Positions 33,141 through 43,454 of a DNA stretch of 64,000 bases are shown piece by piece. The translations under genes and the position numbers were made by a program. Below the pieces are notes generated by a model, which was not told where the DNA came from, ran no database searches, and was given only the letters and a program-made list of their open reading frames with translations. Origin of the DNA: Fusarium oxysporum f. sp. lycopersici 4287. Its lineage: Eukaryota; Ascomycota; Sordariomycetes; Hypocreales; Nectriaceae. Where the stretch lies: contig NC_030986.1 in the NCBI RefSeq assembly GCF_000149955.1, positions 700,787 to 764,786 on the forward strand. The letters run 5' to 3'. How positions within the stretch are numbered: the stretch's first letter is position 1; the number at the start of each line of letters is the position of its first letter.

Positions 33141-36100
33141 TGTGATGACGGGATCCAGCTTGGCAAATAGCTGCTGTTTTTACCCAGCAGTCGACTTCAC
33201 CTGCTTTTCTTGAGGTTTTATATCAAGCTGACACGTACAGAATGTGCAGTGTGTCAGGAATGCGGATGCGAGGGGGTATCGGGGATGCGTAACAAGCAGT
33301 TAAAAATGCGGCATCAAATCGTTGGCTCGTGGGTCTCGGTCGTGAAAGCGGTGTAGCTAAGTAAAGTTGAGGGTACCAAGCGCAGAAGAAACTGTCTATA
33401 AAGTGCTCAAGAAGAGTCGGGTGAAACAAGGTTCGGGGGTTCCGCCTCAGGGTCAATGACCACAAAAGTTTGTTCCGTCAGGTGTAGCGAGATGCCTAAA
33501 ACAAGATTGAGGCCTTGGGCAAACAAATCTGCGAAGCTTAAAACGAAGACACTGCGAGATCCTGGGTGGCGATAAAGGTGCACAAATACAGCCAGCACAA
33601 CGAAGGAGGCCGAATGAACCAAATTCCTATATTCAAAGATTTGGCAGGAAATGGCGGAGTAACCTCAAGAGCGTTACTTAATGGTCGCAGTTCGATATTT
33701 CTAGGAGCCAAGGTAATAGGTGGATGACCCTGGAAACCAGCGACGTCTCAAAAGTAGCTAATAAAAAGACCACTAATGAACAAGAAATAGTCGCGCGAAA
33801 GGGGGAATTGGATTCGCGCGATGGCCTCGTCTTCTCGTTGGTGCAAAAAAGGTCGAATTGGAGATTTCGTCGACGTAAGGGTTGTTGGGTTTGGACAAAC
33901 CAAATTGCGAATGACGGAGGAGTAGGTAGCTAAGTAATCAAGGGAGGGAGACGAGAGGGGGAAGAAGGAAGAGAAGAAGAGGTCGACTAAAAATCGGGGG
34001 AGGAGAGGGGAAGGAGGAGGAGGATAAATGATGAGGTTTAAGAGAGAGGTTAGAGGAAGAGGTAGAAAAGGGGACGGGGAGGGAAGGAGAGGAAAAAAGA
34101 TGGAACAAGTCCCAGTTAGCAAAATGTCCGGGACGTTCTCAGTGATGGATGATCTGGAACGGGAAAACGGCGGACGGGAGACGGGAGACGGGGGTGTTGT
34201 AACCAAAGAAAGAGAGAGGATTGATGAGAAGGGGATTAATTAGGTGTGGATGTGGTTGGGGAGGTGACAGCGGACGGCGAATGGTTTCCCGTCAAGTTTC
34301 CCTTCAGGTTCCTTTAGGTTTCCTCTCAGTCCTGACTCTTTAGCAGTCACAGCAGCACCGTGGAGGCCCTTATTTTTTCTTGCCCTCCTGGGGATCCATG
34401 GATCCATGACCTCCAATATGAACGAGGTGGGATGGGGCGTCGTTAGGACAGTGTCCACACTGTGATGAGCCACCTGAGAAGAACACCCCAAGCCCGGCGC
34501 AAATTGGTGGGGTTTTCAGCGCAGTTCAATTATTCTCCAGCTGTCAGAAGTCCACTGTGGAACCCCAGTATGCCCATCCCCTGAGATGCTCATCAAGGGG
34601 TTGTTCTGGGACCCCATGGATGCATGGCCCTTGAGATTTACCATTCCATTGTTCAAGATCCATCCAATCCATTCATTGTCGGGTATCATTCAAGGACTCG
34701 AACTTATTTAGTATCTAATTCGCTAGCAATACCGGTTAACTTAACCGTTAATGAAGCCTTGCTACTTTTAACAGTACCGTGTCTAATATTAGCCTTTCTT
34801 TTCTCCCCTACTACACTTACTCTTAGTTAGATCGAAATGCACTTCTAAATTCTTAGCTCATGGTGGGGGCTTTGTGAAAAAAAAAATTAAGTGATGAGCC
34901 CGGGACGAGGGGAGGCTGGCCGGCTTTCTTCAAGCCACCACTTTAACTGGGTTGGCATTGATTTGAGAAGGCAGTCAGCCTCTTGAAAGGCTGAGGGCAC
35001 AAGAGGCTGACGGTATTGGATGTTTGATGCTGATGCTTCCCTGGAAAGGCTGCAGAATGACACCTCGTGATGGTTGTAGAGAAGCAAATCAGATGCTCTA
35101 TCCCTGGAGGTCAACTGTGGCAGATGTTCCAACAGTGCGAGCAACGTCATCCCGGCACCGGTATCTTAGCTCAGGCTCAGTGGACCGCCTGTTATTGGAC
35201 ACGCCCAATTGTGATGGGAGTTTGCTTTGTGTTTGTGGACATCGGCAAGAGACGACGTATGGATATGGATGTTTATGTCTAGCAAAAATGTTGGAGCGAC
35301 TTTATGTTGTGCATACCGCTATGCATTCAGATCTGGTATTACGTGCATCGCCAGGTAACACCAGCTAATTCTTTAGAGGTATACTACTGCACGTATAGGT
35401 TACAGCTCAAGCCTGCGTGCCGCATTTTTACCAGTTGGGTAGGAAATGACTCTCAGTCAAGACCTGACTCGATGTGATGCATGAGCCTGCAATTGACTCA
35501 GTTGGGGTCACAGTTCAGCATAGAACAGGATATAATGTACGGATAAGGTAGCTCGTGAAGCACAACCTCTGGTCCTTTCAGCTTGTTGGGTAGCACTGTT
35601 CCAATACTTTCATTACCCAAGGGAAATAGGGGATGCAATGGTGTGAGAAAAGAGTCGAGATGAGATTGTCATTGAGGCATCCGATTGTAACACTCACAGA
35701 GACAGTCCCGCAGATCGATAGTCATTACCGGCGGAAAATCTTGGCTGGGTATCGTATCTAACTGGCGTCTCATCTTGTAATGATTCTGCTCCATCCTCCA
35801 TCTCGCATCGTATCTTTAGCTCCCCTTTATGACACACCCGGCTTGCTCAGTGAAGCTCCCCGGATGATGCTAACGTTAGCTACCTAGCTCATGCAGCGTA
35901 ATCACCTCCCTCACACAGTCAAGTCATTCTCCATCACACAAGAGACAGACAAGACAAGAGACAGACGAGGTGACATGGCATGTCTCTCTCCCTCTCTCGA
36001 CTTGCACCGTGTTTCCAGGGGTTGCCAAGGAGATTTGAGATGCCTCAATTAGAATGGCATGTTAATGCGGAAATTCGACTACTCTATTCTAAGTTTTTCC

Positions 36101-36716
36101 TCATCGTCAAAGCCACGTGCAATGATGCTGCTGCGGCTCTTTTCTTGACCCTGTCTACTGCCCTGCTTTTTCTTAGTACGCGCTATCGTCTACCGCTTGT
36201 TTATTGACAGACACTTTGGCCATCAAATGTCCATAATTCTTTACCTTTTATCCGAGCGTAAGCATAACAGCACCTGACTTATCTCTACTGCAGCCAAACT
36301 GCTTTTTTTTTTTTTACTTTCACATTAGTAGGACTCTTTCTCCTCGTCTATGGCGGTACATGCGAGCGGCCCGTCGGACGGGAAGCCAATCAAGTGGTGG
36401 AGACCAAAAAGCATGTAAGACTTTCTAATGAATAAACTTCGACAAAAACAAAAAGAGGAGAGGGAGGAAAAAGAAAATATGCATCACCTGGGAGACGCCA
36501 ATCCTCACAATTCCATATTATACACGTCATTGCCCGCAAGGCACAAGCCCATTCTTTCATGATGAAAAGAGGTGATAATATTTCCTGAACCCCCTTTTAC
36601 TTCTACAGTGCTTCTTTTTTCCAAACTCTGCCCCTCTTTGTCGTCCCATGCCCATGACGACGCCAGGTCATCCTAACCCGCCCACCTGGGGCAGATATCA
36701 GGGCATAACCTAGATC
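33141..36716. other. Long gene-free region
   Basis: About 3.6 kb upstream of the Pin4-like gene. Contents: a polypurine block (33939-34104), a TA-rich patch at 34685-34815 including GGTTAACTTAACC that resembles decayed repeat sequence, a T12 run near 36302, and otherwise nothing. Open frames of 60-150 codons (for example 33748-34206 on the minus strand) are low-complexity translations of the purine block. Confidence 0.45.
33939..34104 (+). repeat. Polypurine tract upstream of Pin4-like gene
   Basis: About 165 bases are overwhelmingly A/G on the plus strand, with few pyrimidine interruptions (GAGAGG, GGAAGG, GAAGAA units). On the coding strand of the Pin4-like gene this is a CT-rich tract about 800-960 bases upstream of its start codon, consistent with a distal promoter or a 5' leader of a long transcript. 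Confidence 0.7.
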
Positions 36717-37682
36717 TCAGGGGACTTCCCAGTCTTTGGGTCGGCCGTTCGTGTCCCATGTCCATAAGCCCTGGTACAGCACAGGATACAACGAGCGAGG
36801 GGAGCCGGCGTCCCTGGTAAAGTGGACGTTGCTAAGCTGGAGAGGTTGAATCTCTGACGAAGANNNNNNNNNNNNNNNNNNNNNNNNNNNNNNNNNNNNN
36901 NNNNNNNNNNNNNNNNNNNNNNNNNNNNNNNNNNNNNNNNNNNNNNNNNNNNNNNNNNNNNNNNNNNNNNNNNNNNNNNNNNNNNNNNNNNNNNNNNNNN
37001 NNNNNNNNNNNNNNNNNNNNNNNNNNNNNNNNNNNNNNNNNNNNNNNNNNNNNNNNNNNNNNNNNNNNNNNNNNNNNNNNNNNNNNNNNNNNNNNNNNNN
37101 NNNNNNNNNNNNNNNNNNNNNNNNNNNNNNNNNNNNNNNNNNNNNNNNNNNNNNNNNNNNNNNNNNNNNNNNNNNNNNNNNNNNNNNNNNNNNNNNNNNN
37201 NNNNNNNNNNNNNNNNNNNNNNNNNNNNNNNNNNNNNNNNNNNNNNNNNNNNNNNNNNNNNNNNNNNNNNNNNNNNNNNNNNNNNNNNNNNNNNNNNNNN
37301 NNNNNNNNNNNNNNNNNNNNNNNNNNNNNNNNNNNNNNNNNNNNNNNNNNNNNNNNNNNNNNNNNNNNNNNNNNNNNNNNNNNNNNNNNNNNNNNNNNNN
37401 NNNNNNNNNNNNNNNNNNNNNNNNNNNNNNNNNNNNNNNNNNNNNNNNNNNNNNNNNNNNNNNNNNNNNNNNNNNNNNNNCGAACCCTCGTGAAAATGCT
37501 CTAGAAGCTTCGGGCAGACGGATCTCCTCCCCGGGTCTGTTCTCCTGTTGGTCCTTTCGCGTAAAACACGCGGCCGCATCCTTTGTGAACCGATCTAAGC
37601 ATATATGATATCCATGTGGCATAAGATGTGCAATAATTTTGTAGAAGAAGCTTGATTCTTGCCTACCCTGGTTTGAAGTCAT
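36717..37682 (-). CDS. Unknown protein interrupted by assembly gap
   Basis: Both sides of a 617-N gap read as protein-like minus-strand sequence, but the central part is missing. The 5' side starts at the ATG at 37682. A 72-nt intron is likely (GTAGGCAAG...ATGCTTAG), giving MTSNQDRFTKDAAACFTRKD and then RPGEEIRLPEASRAFSRG. The intron length is a multiple of three, so the unspliced frame is also open. The 3' side ends LQLSNVHFTRDAGSPRSL, then LYQGLWTWDTNG, with a TAG at 36717-36719. The 3' frame is my choice because it reads most like a folded protein; the gap makes phase unverifiable. No family recognised. Up to about 200 residues may be hidden. Confidence 0.5.
   Translation of the reverse strand: MTSNQGRQESSFFYKIIAHLMPHGYHICLDRFTKDAAACFTRKDQQENRPGEEIRLPEASRAFSRGFXXXXXXXXXXXXXXXXXXXXXXXXXXXXXXXXXXXXXXXXXXXXXXXXXXXXXXXXXXXXXXXXXXXXXXXXXXXXXXXXXXXXXXXXXXXXXXXXXXXXXXXXXXXXXXXXXXXXXXXXXXXXXXXXXXXXXXXXXXXXXXXXXXXXXXXXXXXXXXXXXXXXXXXXXXXXXXXXXXXXXXXXXXXXXXXXXXXXXXXXXXXXXXSSSEIQPLQLSNVHFTRDAGSPRSLYPVLYQGLWTWDTNGRPKDWEVP
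36864..37480. other. Assembly gap (617 N)
   Basis: A run of 617 undetermined bases inside a probable gene. Nothing can be said about its content. Confidence 1.
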
Positions 37683-39042
37683 GATTTTGGTTGTCTAATC
37701 TTTTTGTTGCCCACCACTTTGTAAGGGCACGTGTCTCATTCAAACATGAAGCACAAGAGTAAATACGGTCATGAGACGTCTCTGGCTACACCCACAGATT
37801 GCAAGTTGGGCCAGGTACGATGTTGTGATGTCTCATGCCCCGAGACCTCCAGCAGATTCAGGATTGATTGATGTCTTGATCCCATGTTTACAGTCACCAA
37901 CCAGAAGTGAATGTTTCATCATTCAAGCCTAGTGGGGGATCGGCGTCAGCCGCTGCAACGCCCCATTTCCCTTTTCGCCTTGAGCCTCACGGCTTTCTTC
38001 CATGATATCGCCACAATGACACTTGCCACCGCCTCATCGCGAATAGGCAGAGCAAGTCTAAGGACATGGTGAACGATGAGGCAAGGTCAGGCACCAACGC
38101 GACACAGGATCTGACGCTAGATCTACAGTACCGTGGAAATCATTCCCAAAGTACCATTCTATCGGCATCCAATATGCAGGCCTCCGCCCTCGCCTCTTGC
38201 CCGCAGCTACGGCTGCAGCTGCAGCATGCAGCTCGACTCGGCTACTCACCACTGACCACTGGCCACTGACCATTCAGCTCTCAACTCGCCTCTTTTCGCT
38301 GATACTACGGAGCTATTCCCGGACCTCGTCAAGCGACGCTGTCCAGGGGGACAAGAAAACTTAGGGTCCTTTATCCTAAAGGACAAAAACGCTTAGGTAA
38401 ATTTAGGAAATTTTAGATCAATTTAGTATAAGTTAGTAGACTTTTAGACTAGTTATTTTTGGCACCTAAGCTTAGGGTCAGAAGCTTTCTTGCTTCTTGA
38501 GGACTTCGTGTTGACAATCACTCACCCTCATCCTCACTGTCACCCCTAATCAGGCCGTCAACGTTTATATTCTTATAATGAGCTTTAGGACGAACAACGA
38601 GGTGCTTGTTGTCTTGCCTTCCCAGTTTCTTTCGTTCGCTTCTTCTTGTTCTCTCGTTGTGCATCGCGGAATTTGTCACTGAAGGACCAGCGTTAGATAA
38701 TATTAATAACAGCCGCAGCTATTTAGTGCAGTAACTTTAGACTTCCTTCTCCTCTTCCTAGAATCTTAAACTATGTATTAGTTAAATTACCTATCTCTTC
38801 TCTTCTTCCCTCTACACAATATCACCCCGACACTAGGATTGAGGTTATTCTTCTTTATCCATCATCACCTGGCGACATCTCACCCTGTAGTCTATTCTAC
38901 CACCGAGTATCTAACTTGAGTTCAATGCCGCCAGTGACTCCTGGACGATATCCAACTCGTCCAAAGACGGGGCCGGGCCGAGCAGACCCTACAAGAACAT
39001 CCGATATGAGAACGTCGCAGCCAGCTCATCCATAGCAGATAG
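37683..39042. other. Intergenic, partly AT-rich repeat-like
   Basis: The first 650 bases are ordinary promoter-like sequence. From about 38350 to 38830 the sequence becomes rich in TTAG, TTTAGAC and TTAATAT words and contains the phased element at 38361-38479. This resembles a fragment of decayed transposable sequence. No coding frame was found before 38925. Confidence 0.45.
38361..38479 (+). repeat. Phased TTAG element with hairpin and direct repeats
   Basis: A 119-bp block bounded by the direct repeat TTAGGGTC (38361-38368 and 38472-38479). It contains a perfect hairpin GTCCTTTA-TCC-TAAAGGAC (38366-38384). An 8-bp inverted repeat (GCTTAGGT at 38391, ACCTAAGC at 38464) encloses an AT-rich core in which TTAG occurs at 38393, 38403, 38413, 38423, 38433 and 38444, i.e. 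every 10 bp (last step 11). It may be a small non-autonomous element (MITE-like) or a bent-DNA segment. Family unknown. Confidence 0.6.
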
Positions 39043-39558
39043 AGAACCCAAGCGGCCAGGTGTTCACCCAAAAGGAAGTATGACGAGTTCTTCAATGCAT
39101 TCCCTCAACCCCATCGACCAACAAGATTTCGTATTCCCACGACTCCTGCCATCCACAAGTTCATCACTGAGCTCGGACTTATCAAGAAAGATAAGATCCC
39201 TACAAGTGAATGGGCATATCCTGATGAGATCTTTGAGGCTGCCATGACGGGCATCAAGAACTGGGACGAACATAGATACTACACCATCCAGGCTAAGTGG
39301 ATTAAGACGTGCACCAGCTACAAACCGATCTTTGGATTCAGCAATGTTGTCAAGCGCTTGAAAGCCTATGGTCGATTTCAGCTTTCTCGTGGGTGTGCTC
39401 CCAAGCGTCTCCTTGGAGGCAAAACCTATGCCTGGATCGACAAGCCAACCATTGTGAAGTTTGTCCAGCCCGAATCGGGTCATGAGAAGACTGGACACTG
39501 GGGTGACAACCTGCCCCAGAAAACAAGCACCCACGCCAACTCATACAACAAGAAATGA
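39043..39558 (+). CDS. Orphan coding region, 5' end unresolved
   Basis: From a stop at 39040 to a TGA at 39556 the frame is continuously open and reads as a convincing globular protein of about 170 residues, with segments such as RKYDEFFNAFPQPHRPTRF, NWDEHRYYTIQAKWIKTC and FGFSNVVKRLKAYGRFQLS. The first in-frame ATG (39244) lies in the middle of that sequence, so a start is missing. Upstream, an ATG at 38925 begins MPPVTPGRYPTRPKTGPG in another frame and reaches a TAG at 39033; joining the two would need an intron or frameshift I cannot define. It is basic and rich in aromatic residues. I do not recognise the family. It could be a lineage-specific gene, or a degraded one next to repeat-like DNA. 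Confidence 0.5.
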   Translation, partial: RTQAARCSPKRKYDEFFNAFPQPHRPTRFRIPTTPAIHKFITELGLIKKDKIPTSEWAYPDEIFEAAMTGIKNWDEHRYYTIQAKWIKTCTSYKPIFGFSNVVKRLKAYGRFQLSRGCAPKRLLGGKTYAWIDKPTIVKFVQPESGHEKTGHWGDNLPQKTSTHANSYNKK

Positions 39559-40132
39559 AGTGTCTTTGGTTCTATGCAAATTCTCGAGATTTGGGGTGGA
39601 AATTGCAATGGGCACTTGGGACTTGAGTGGACGCTGTCAGGGGTGATGGATTCAGATATCCTGTAACTAAACTTCAAGATGCAATAACCACACCATCTCC
39701 CACTTAATCTTACCTTCCCTTTAATGGAATCAGCATAAAACTAAACTAGAAATTCACGAACTTGCCAGTTACTACGCAGTACTTTAAGTTGTTGGATGAC
39801 CTCAGATAAGCCTCGACAACATTGGATGATATAAGAAACATTCATGGACATTCTGACATGATTTGATCATCAAATCTTCTATTCCCAGTGAATCACATAT
39901 ATTCAAAGAACCCTAAACTTAGGATGATGATATAGAGAAAATATCCATTCTTCTTTTTCTTCACTTTTCCGCCTTTATTCTCCCTCTTCTTCATCCCCCA
40001 TCTGTCATCCTTCTTCAACAACCAGCATTCAATATTTGAGTTCCGTTCACCTTCTGCATTTCGCCTTAATAAGGTAAATTGATTCTCTTATAGCGCTCAT
40101 CATACCACCCTCTGAGTCGCACGACATCCAAC
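39559..40132. other. Intergenic
   Basis: Holds the 3' end of the orphan gene and a CT-rich stretch (39950-40020) that could be the promoter of the next small gene. Nothing else seen. Confidence 0.4.
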
Positions 40133-40430
40133 ATGGAGTCATCGTCGGAAGTAAGGACTCTTCTCAAGTAATCCTCAAGACTTGTTAGGGGAGTCTTACA
40201 AATTAGAACTAAGACAATACATGTGTCTCTTGAAAGCTACGGTTGAATTCGCGATCACTGGGAAACAATTGGCCAAATCCCTTGAACGACAGAGTGACAA
40301 TTTGACGAACTATGAGGAAGGAAACCTCATCAATCATGGATGTCTTACCGTTCGCTCGTTGAGAGTCATACAAAGGCGACCCCCTGAGGACCCTAATCAT
40401 CCGGAAGAAGAGTTAACGGCGCGCTGGTGA
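40133..40430 (+). CDS. Small hypothetical protein
   Basis: A possible two-exon gene: ATG at 40133 encodes MESSSE, then a 38-nt GTAAGG...TTGTTAG intron, then a frame from 40189 to a TGA at 40428-40430 (GESYKLELRQYMCLLKATVE, later LTNYEEGNLINHGCLTVRSL). The product would be about 85 residues. The intron is very short for a fungus, so the start is tentative. A donor-like GTGAGGGC at 40428 could instead continue the gene into the duplicated sequence to the right, but the resulting codon is a stop. No family recognised. Confidence 0.38.
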
Positions 40431-40478
40431 GGGCTAATACTGAATTTAAGACACTTGAGATGACAACAGAAACTTACC

Positions 40479-40780
40479 TGTTAGTTCAATAGATGAGTTC
40501 CGTCTGATTGGAACCGACAATCGCACAGAGATATGAACAATTGGGGGGACGGGTCTGTTATTTATTCGCACGTGAATTGGATGGGAGCACATATAGTTTC
40601 GCCGCTCGACAACAAGGAAAACTTGACTAACGGTTTAATAGATCAGGTCCGTCAGTTGGCATTTCCTAGTATATAGGCTAAATGGACGCATATCACAGGA
40701 TGAAAATTTTGGGAGCAATTCTGTGTTATATCAAAAGGATCTTTCACTGTAACTGCAAAATGCCCACTGGTGCTTTAGTT
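40479..40780 (+). pseudogene. Degenerate tandem exon-like units
   Basis: Two imperfect copies of an exon-like unit. Each begins with an acceptor-like AATAG followed by ATGAGTTCCGTC (40490s) or ATCAGGTCCGTC (40640s); the leading 20-mers agree at 17 positions by eye. Unit 1 then reads, after an in-frame TGA, IAQRYEQLGGRVCYLFAREL; unit 2, in a matching frame, ISQDENFGSNSVLYQKDLS. Stops and frame changes interrupt both, so this is probably decayed duplicated coding sequence related to the small gene just upstream. Alignment was done by eye only. Confidence 0.35.
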
Positions 40781-41578
40781 CAATATGTAATAAAACATTT
40801 GCTCATCAAGCGACGCTGCATGTTCGGATCCAGCTAACACTGGTCCAACCACGAATATCGGAGGCTTCAAATTCAGGCAATAGAAGCCTGCTTCTGAATA
40901 CAAGCAATCTGTCAAGGTCATCCAAGATTCGGGTGCTCATCCTTTCCCCGGGGTGGTTGGGCCGCCTCAGGGATATTTCTCGCTTTCTGGCTACAGATAC
41001 TCTGAAGTCCTCATAATGAAATAGATAGCTAAGTTTAGTGCTGCCTTCAAGACATCATGGAAAAAGGCCAATATGATTATCATTATATTGCCCTCGTTTG
41101 CCTTTTTGCGCCAGAGCGCAATGCAGACAGTGCCTAAGTCTGTTTCCTTATATTCCCCTCCCACCTTCACTACACTCGTTCCTCCATAGGGTAGCTTCAT
41201 TTACACCCTGTAGACTGGACTTCTAAGATCCCGACCTTCACTCAAACAGATTGATCAATCGCAGCAGCTCGGGCTTCACTAGGTGCTATGAGTAATTGCA
41301 TTATACGGTCATTGCGAATCATCGTGTAAACCAGCGTTCTGCTTCAAGTCTTGCTATCAACATTGCTAACATATTTGCAAATTCACATCAGTCTACACTA
41401 AATATGTGATGAAACTTTCGAGCTGATACCCTCTAGCAAAGATACGTGTCCCTAGTACTGTTGAGATGTTTTCCCCCATAAAATCAAGCTTGGTCGTTAC
41501 CGTGACATACTTCCTGAGTTCAACTTGAATTGAGATGATTGGTTGGTAGATGAGGTGTAATCGAAGCGCAATTCACAA
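40781..41578. other. Intergenic, nothing clear
   Basis: About 800 bases with only short frames. A 69-codon minus-strand frame (40991-41200) is not convincing. No repeats or RNA genes were recognised. Confidence 0.35.
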
Positions 41579-42052
41579 TCAGTGTAGTTCCGGCTCGGGG
41601 GTATTCAATATATTCTCTGGGCTTGTTCTCTTTTCCCGACCTCTGTCTTTGTACACGCCTTGGCATGCGCTGGCCAGTTTCTTCCATTACCAAAGATGAG
41701 TCAGTGACAACATAAACCAATGACATAACAGGTCCCCTACTTGACTTTCTGCTTGGCCCACAATGATATTCTCGTAACCATGTTGCTGGAATTCATCAAA
41801 CTCGTCAATAGACTCAAACTGACGTTCTAAGAAAGATAGCTCCCGCCATGTGAGCAACGGGCGAAGTATGCGGTCCAGGTATTCCTTTGTGCCATGGAAC
41901 CACATCTTCGGGGTCAATCTCAGTTTTTCAGCGACTATATGCTGCATTTTGTTCCTGTTGGACAACATAGAAAGTAGCACGACAACCTGGATCTCCGCCC
42001 ACTTGTTCATGTTGCGGAGTTCCGAGCGAAATCAGTCGTCAGGGCGAGCCAT
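41579..42052 (-). CDS. Orphan protein with upstream in-frame stop
   Basis: A two-exon unknown gene. Exon A reads from the ATG at 42010 (MNKWAEIQVVVLLSMLSNR, then LTPKMWFHGTKEYLDRILR) to 41741; a 60-nt intron (GTAGGGGACC...AATGGAAG with CACTGAC branch point) leads to exon B, 41579-41680, ending NTPEPELH. Product about 123 residues. Immediately upstream and in the same frame is MARPDD, a TGA (42032-42034), then FRSELRN leading into MNKWAEIQ. This looks like an original N-terminus broken by a nonsense change, for example Trp TGG to TGA, although use of the second Met is also possible. Family not recognised; helical and charged. Confidence 0.5.
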
Positions 42053-43454
42053 CCTATAAAAAGGTCTGGTCCAAGTGTATGCAGTGAAAAGGCTGGCAAG
42101 CCGCAGTTGAGAAAATTTTATGAAGTATTTTGTTGATAATGGGGGAAGGTGAAAATATTACGTAGGAAAGAAGGCTGTCCTTCCCTCGTCTCTTGAATGT
42201 GGAAAGCGCGTTCATGGTGAAGGCTAAGGTATTTGCAGACTAAGAAGGGAAGCGACGAGAATCGACGGCGATTGTTGCAATTCGAGGCCAATAAGAGAAA
42301 AGGATTAGGTATTGTGGTCAAAACTCAATTGCCTATGTTGGAGAATCATTTCCGTCATGATTCACTGCGTGCATAAGGAAAATGTTGCAGAAGCCGAAGG
42401 GACAAAAAGACTCGAGGCCTTTGACAGGTGCGAAAGAGCTGGTCAGATGAGATGGAGGGGCTCTATCCATATCACCATGAAATAAACTTATCTGAGTAAG
42501 GTGATTCTTCTAAGTCGACTTCCAGATTTATTGAAAAATAATGTCAACTTCCATTATTAAAGTATTTCTAGGTAAGGACGATATGGCATTTGCAGTTCGG
42601 TGGTTGTAAGTCAGGTAAATGCTCGGCTAACGGGACCCAGAACAGCCACACTTCAGCCACAGCGGGACATGATCAACTCCAAACCGAGCCTGGGTTTCAA
42701 CTGTTCAATACACAACGACATTTCATCAAGTGTCTAACAAGATGCCCTGACTTGCCAGAAACCGACAAGATACCGCCCCTGTACCAGTAGTCATACCAGT
42801 ACATGCTTTATTATCTTTACGGCATTCAACAATCTCCGGGTGAGACACAGCTGTGAATATGCGGCAACCCGTTCCAAGCATGACAGCAAACAAAGATGAG
42901 ATGAGCCGGGTAAGTATCAACACAGCTCCTCCGCCAACGCCTCTAGGAGCATGAAAGAAGTCTTTTTTGACAATGTCACCTTTTCTTTATCTACATTTAC
43001 CCTTTTTGAGGACTTTGCAGCACCAAAAGCCATGTTTTGGTGATCCCTAACAAAGGTCCTCTTCTCACACAGCCTTTGCTGGCCCAGCTTGATGCCCGGG
43101 TTTATCTCGGGTCACTCAGCCAATGAGAAGCGCTTCTCCATCGGCAAGTGCAATGAGCAATTAAGCTTCCAGCAGCAGAAGCTACCTGAGGCATGTACCT
43201 CCGTACCATCCAATCCCGCACCGCATCTCACGCAAGCTCGCCCTTCGCCAGAGCCTGCCTGAAGAAACAACATCAGCACCGCACCGCAGCCCGCTAAATT
43301 TCTGCCACTACGAACTCTCGATCCCGCGTTTTTCACATCAACAACATCAATCGCCATTTCGACCGATCGGCTACCGCGTTCGAACCCGTATTGATTCATC
43401 CCCAAATTTTTGATACTTTTATCTTACGACTTTTTTTACGCGATCAGATCGACA
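42053..43454. other. Upstream region of H2A.Z
   Basis: About 1.4 kb without convincing genes. The last 150 bases (from about 43300) form a plausible core promoter and CA/CT-rich leader for H2A.Z. Short frames such as 42590-42790 were judged chance. Confidence 0.4.

Noticed and set aside
33748..34206. 152-codon minus-strand frame rich in Ser/Pro/Phe/Leu
   Set aside because: Translation of the polypurine/polypyrimidine block; low complexity explains its openness.
34680..34710. tRNA B-box-like GGACTCGAACT
   Set aside because: No matching A box, acceptor stem or cloverleaf could be drawn; no tRNA gene was recognised elsewhere either.
38361..38479. Interstitial telomeric repeat
   Set aside because: TTAGGG occurs only singly at each end, not in tandem.
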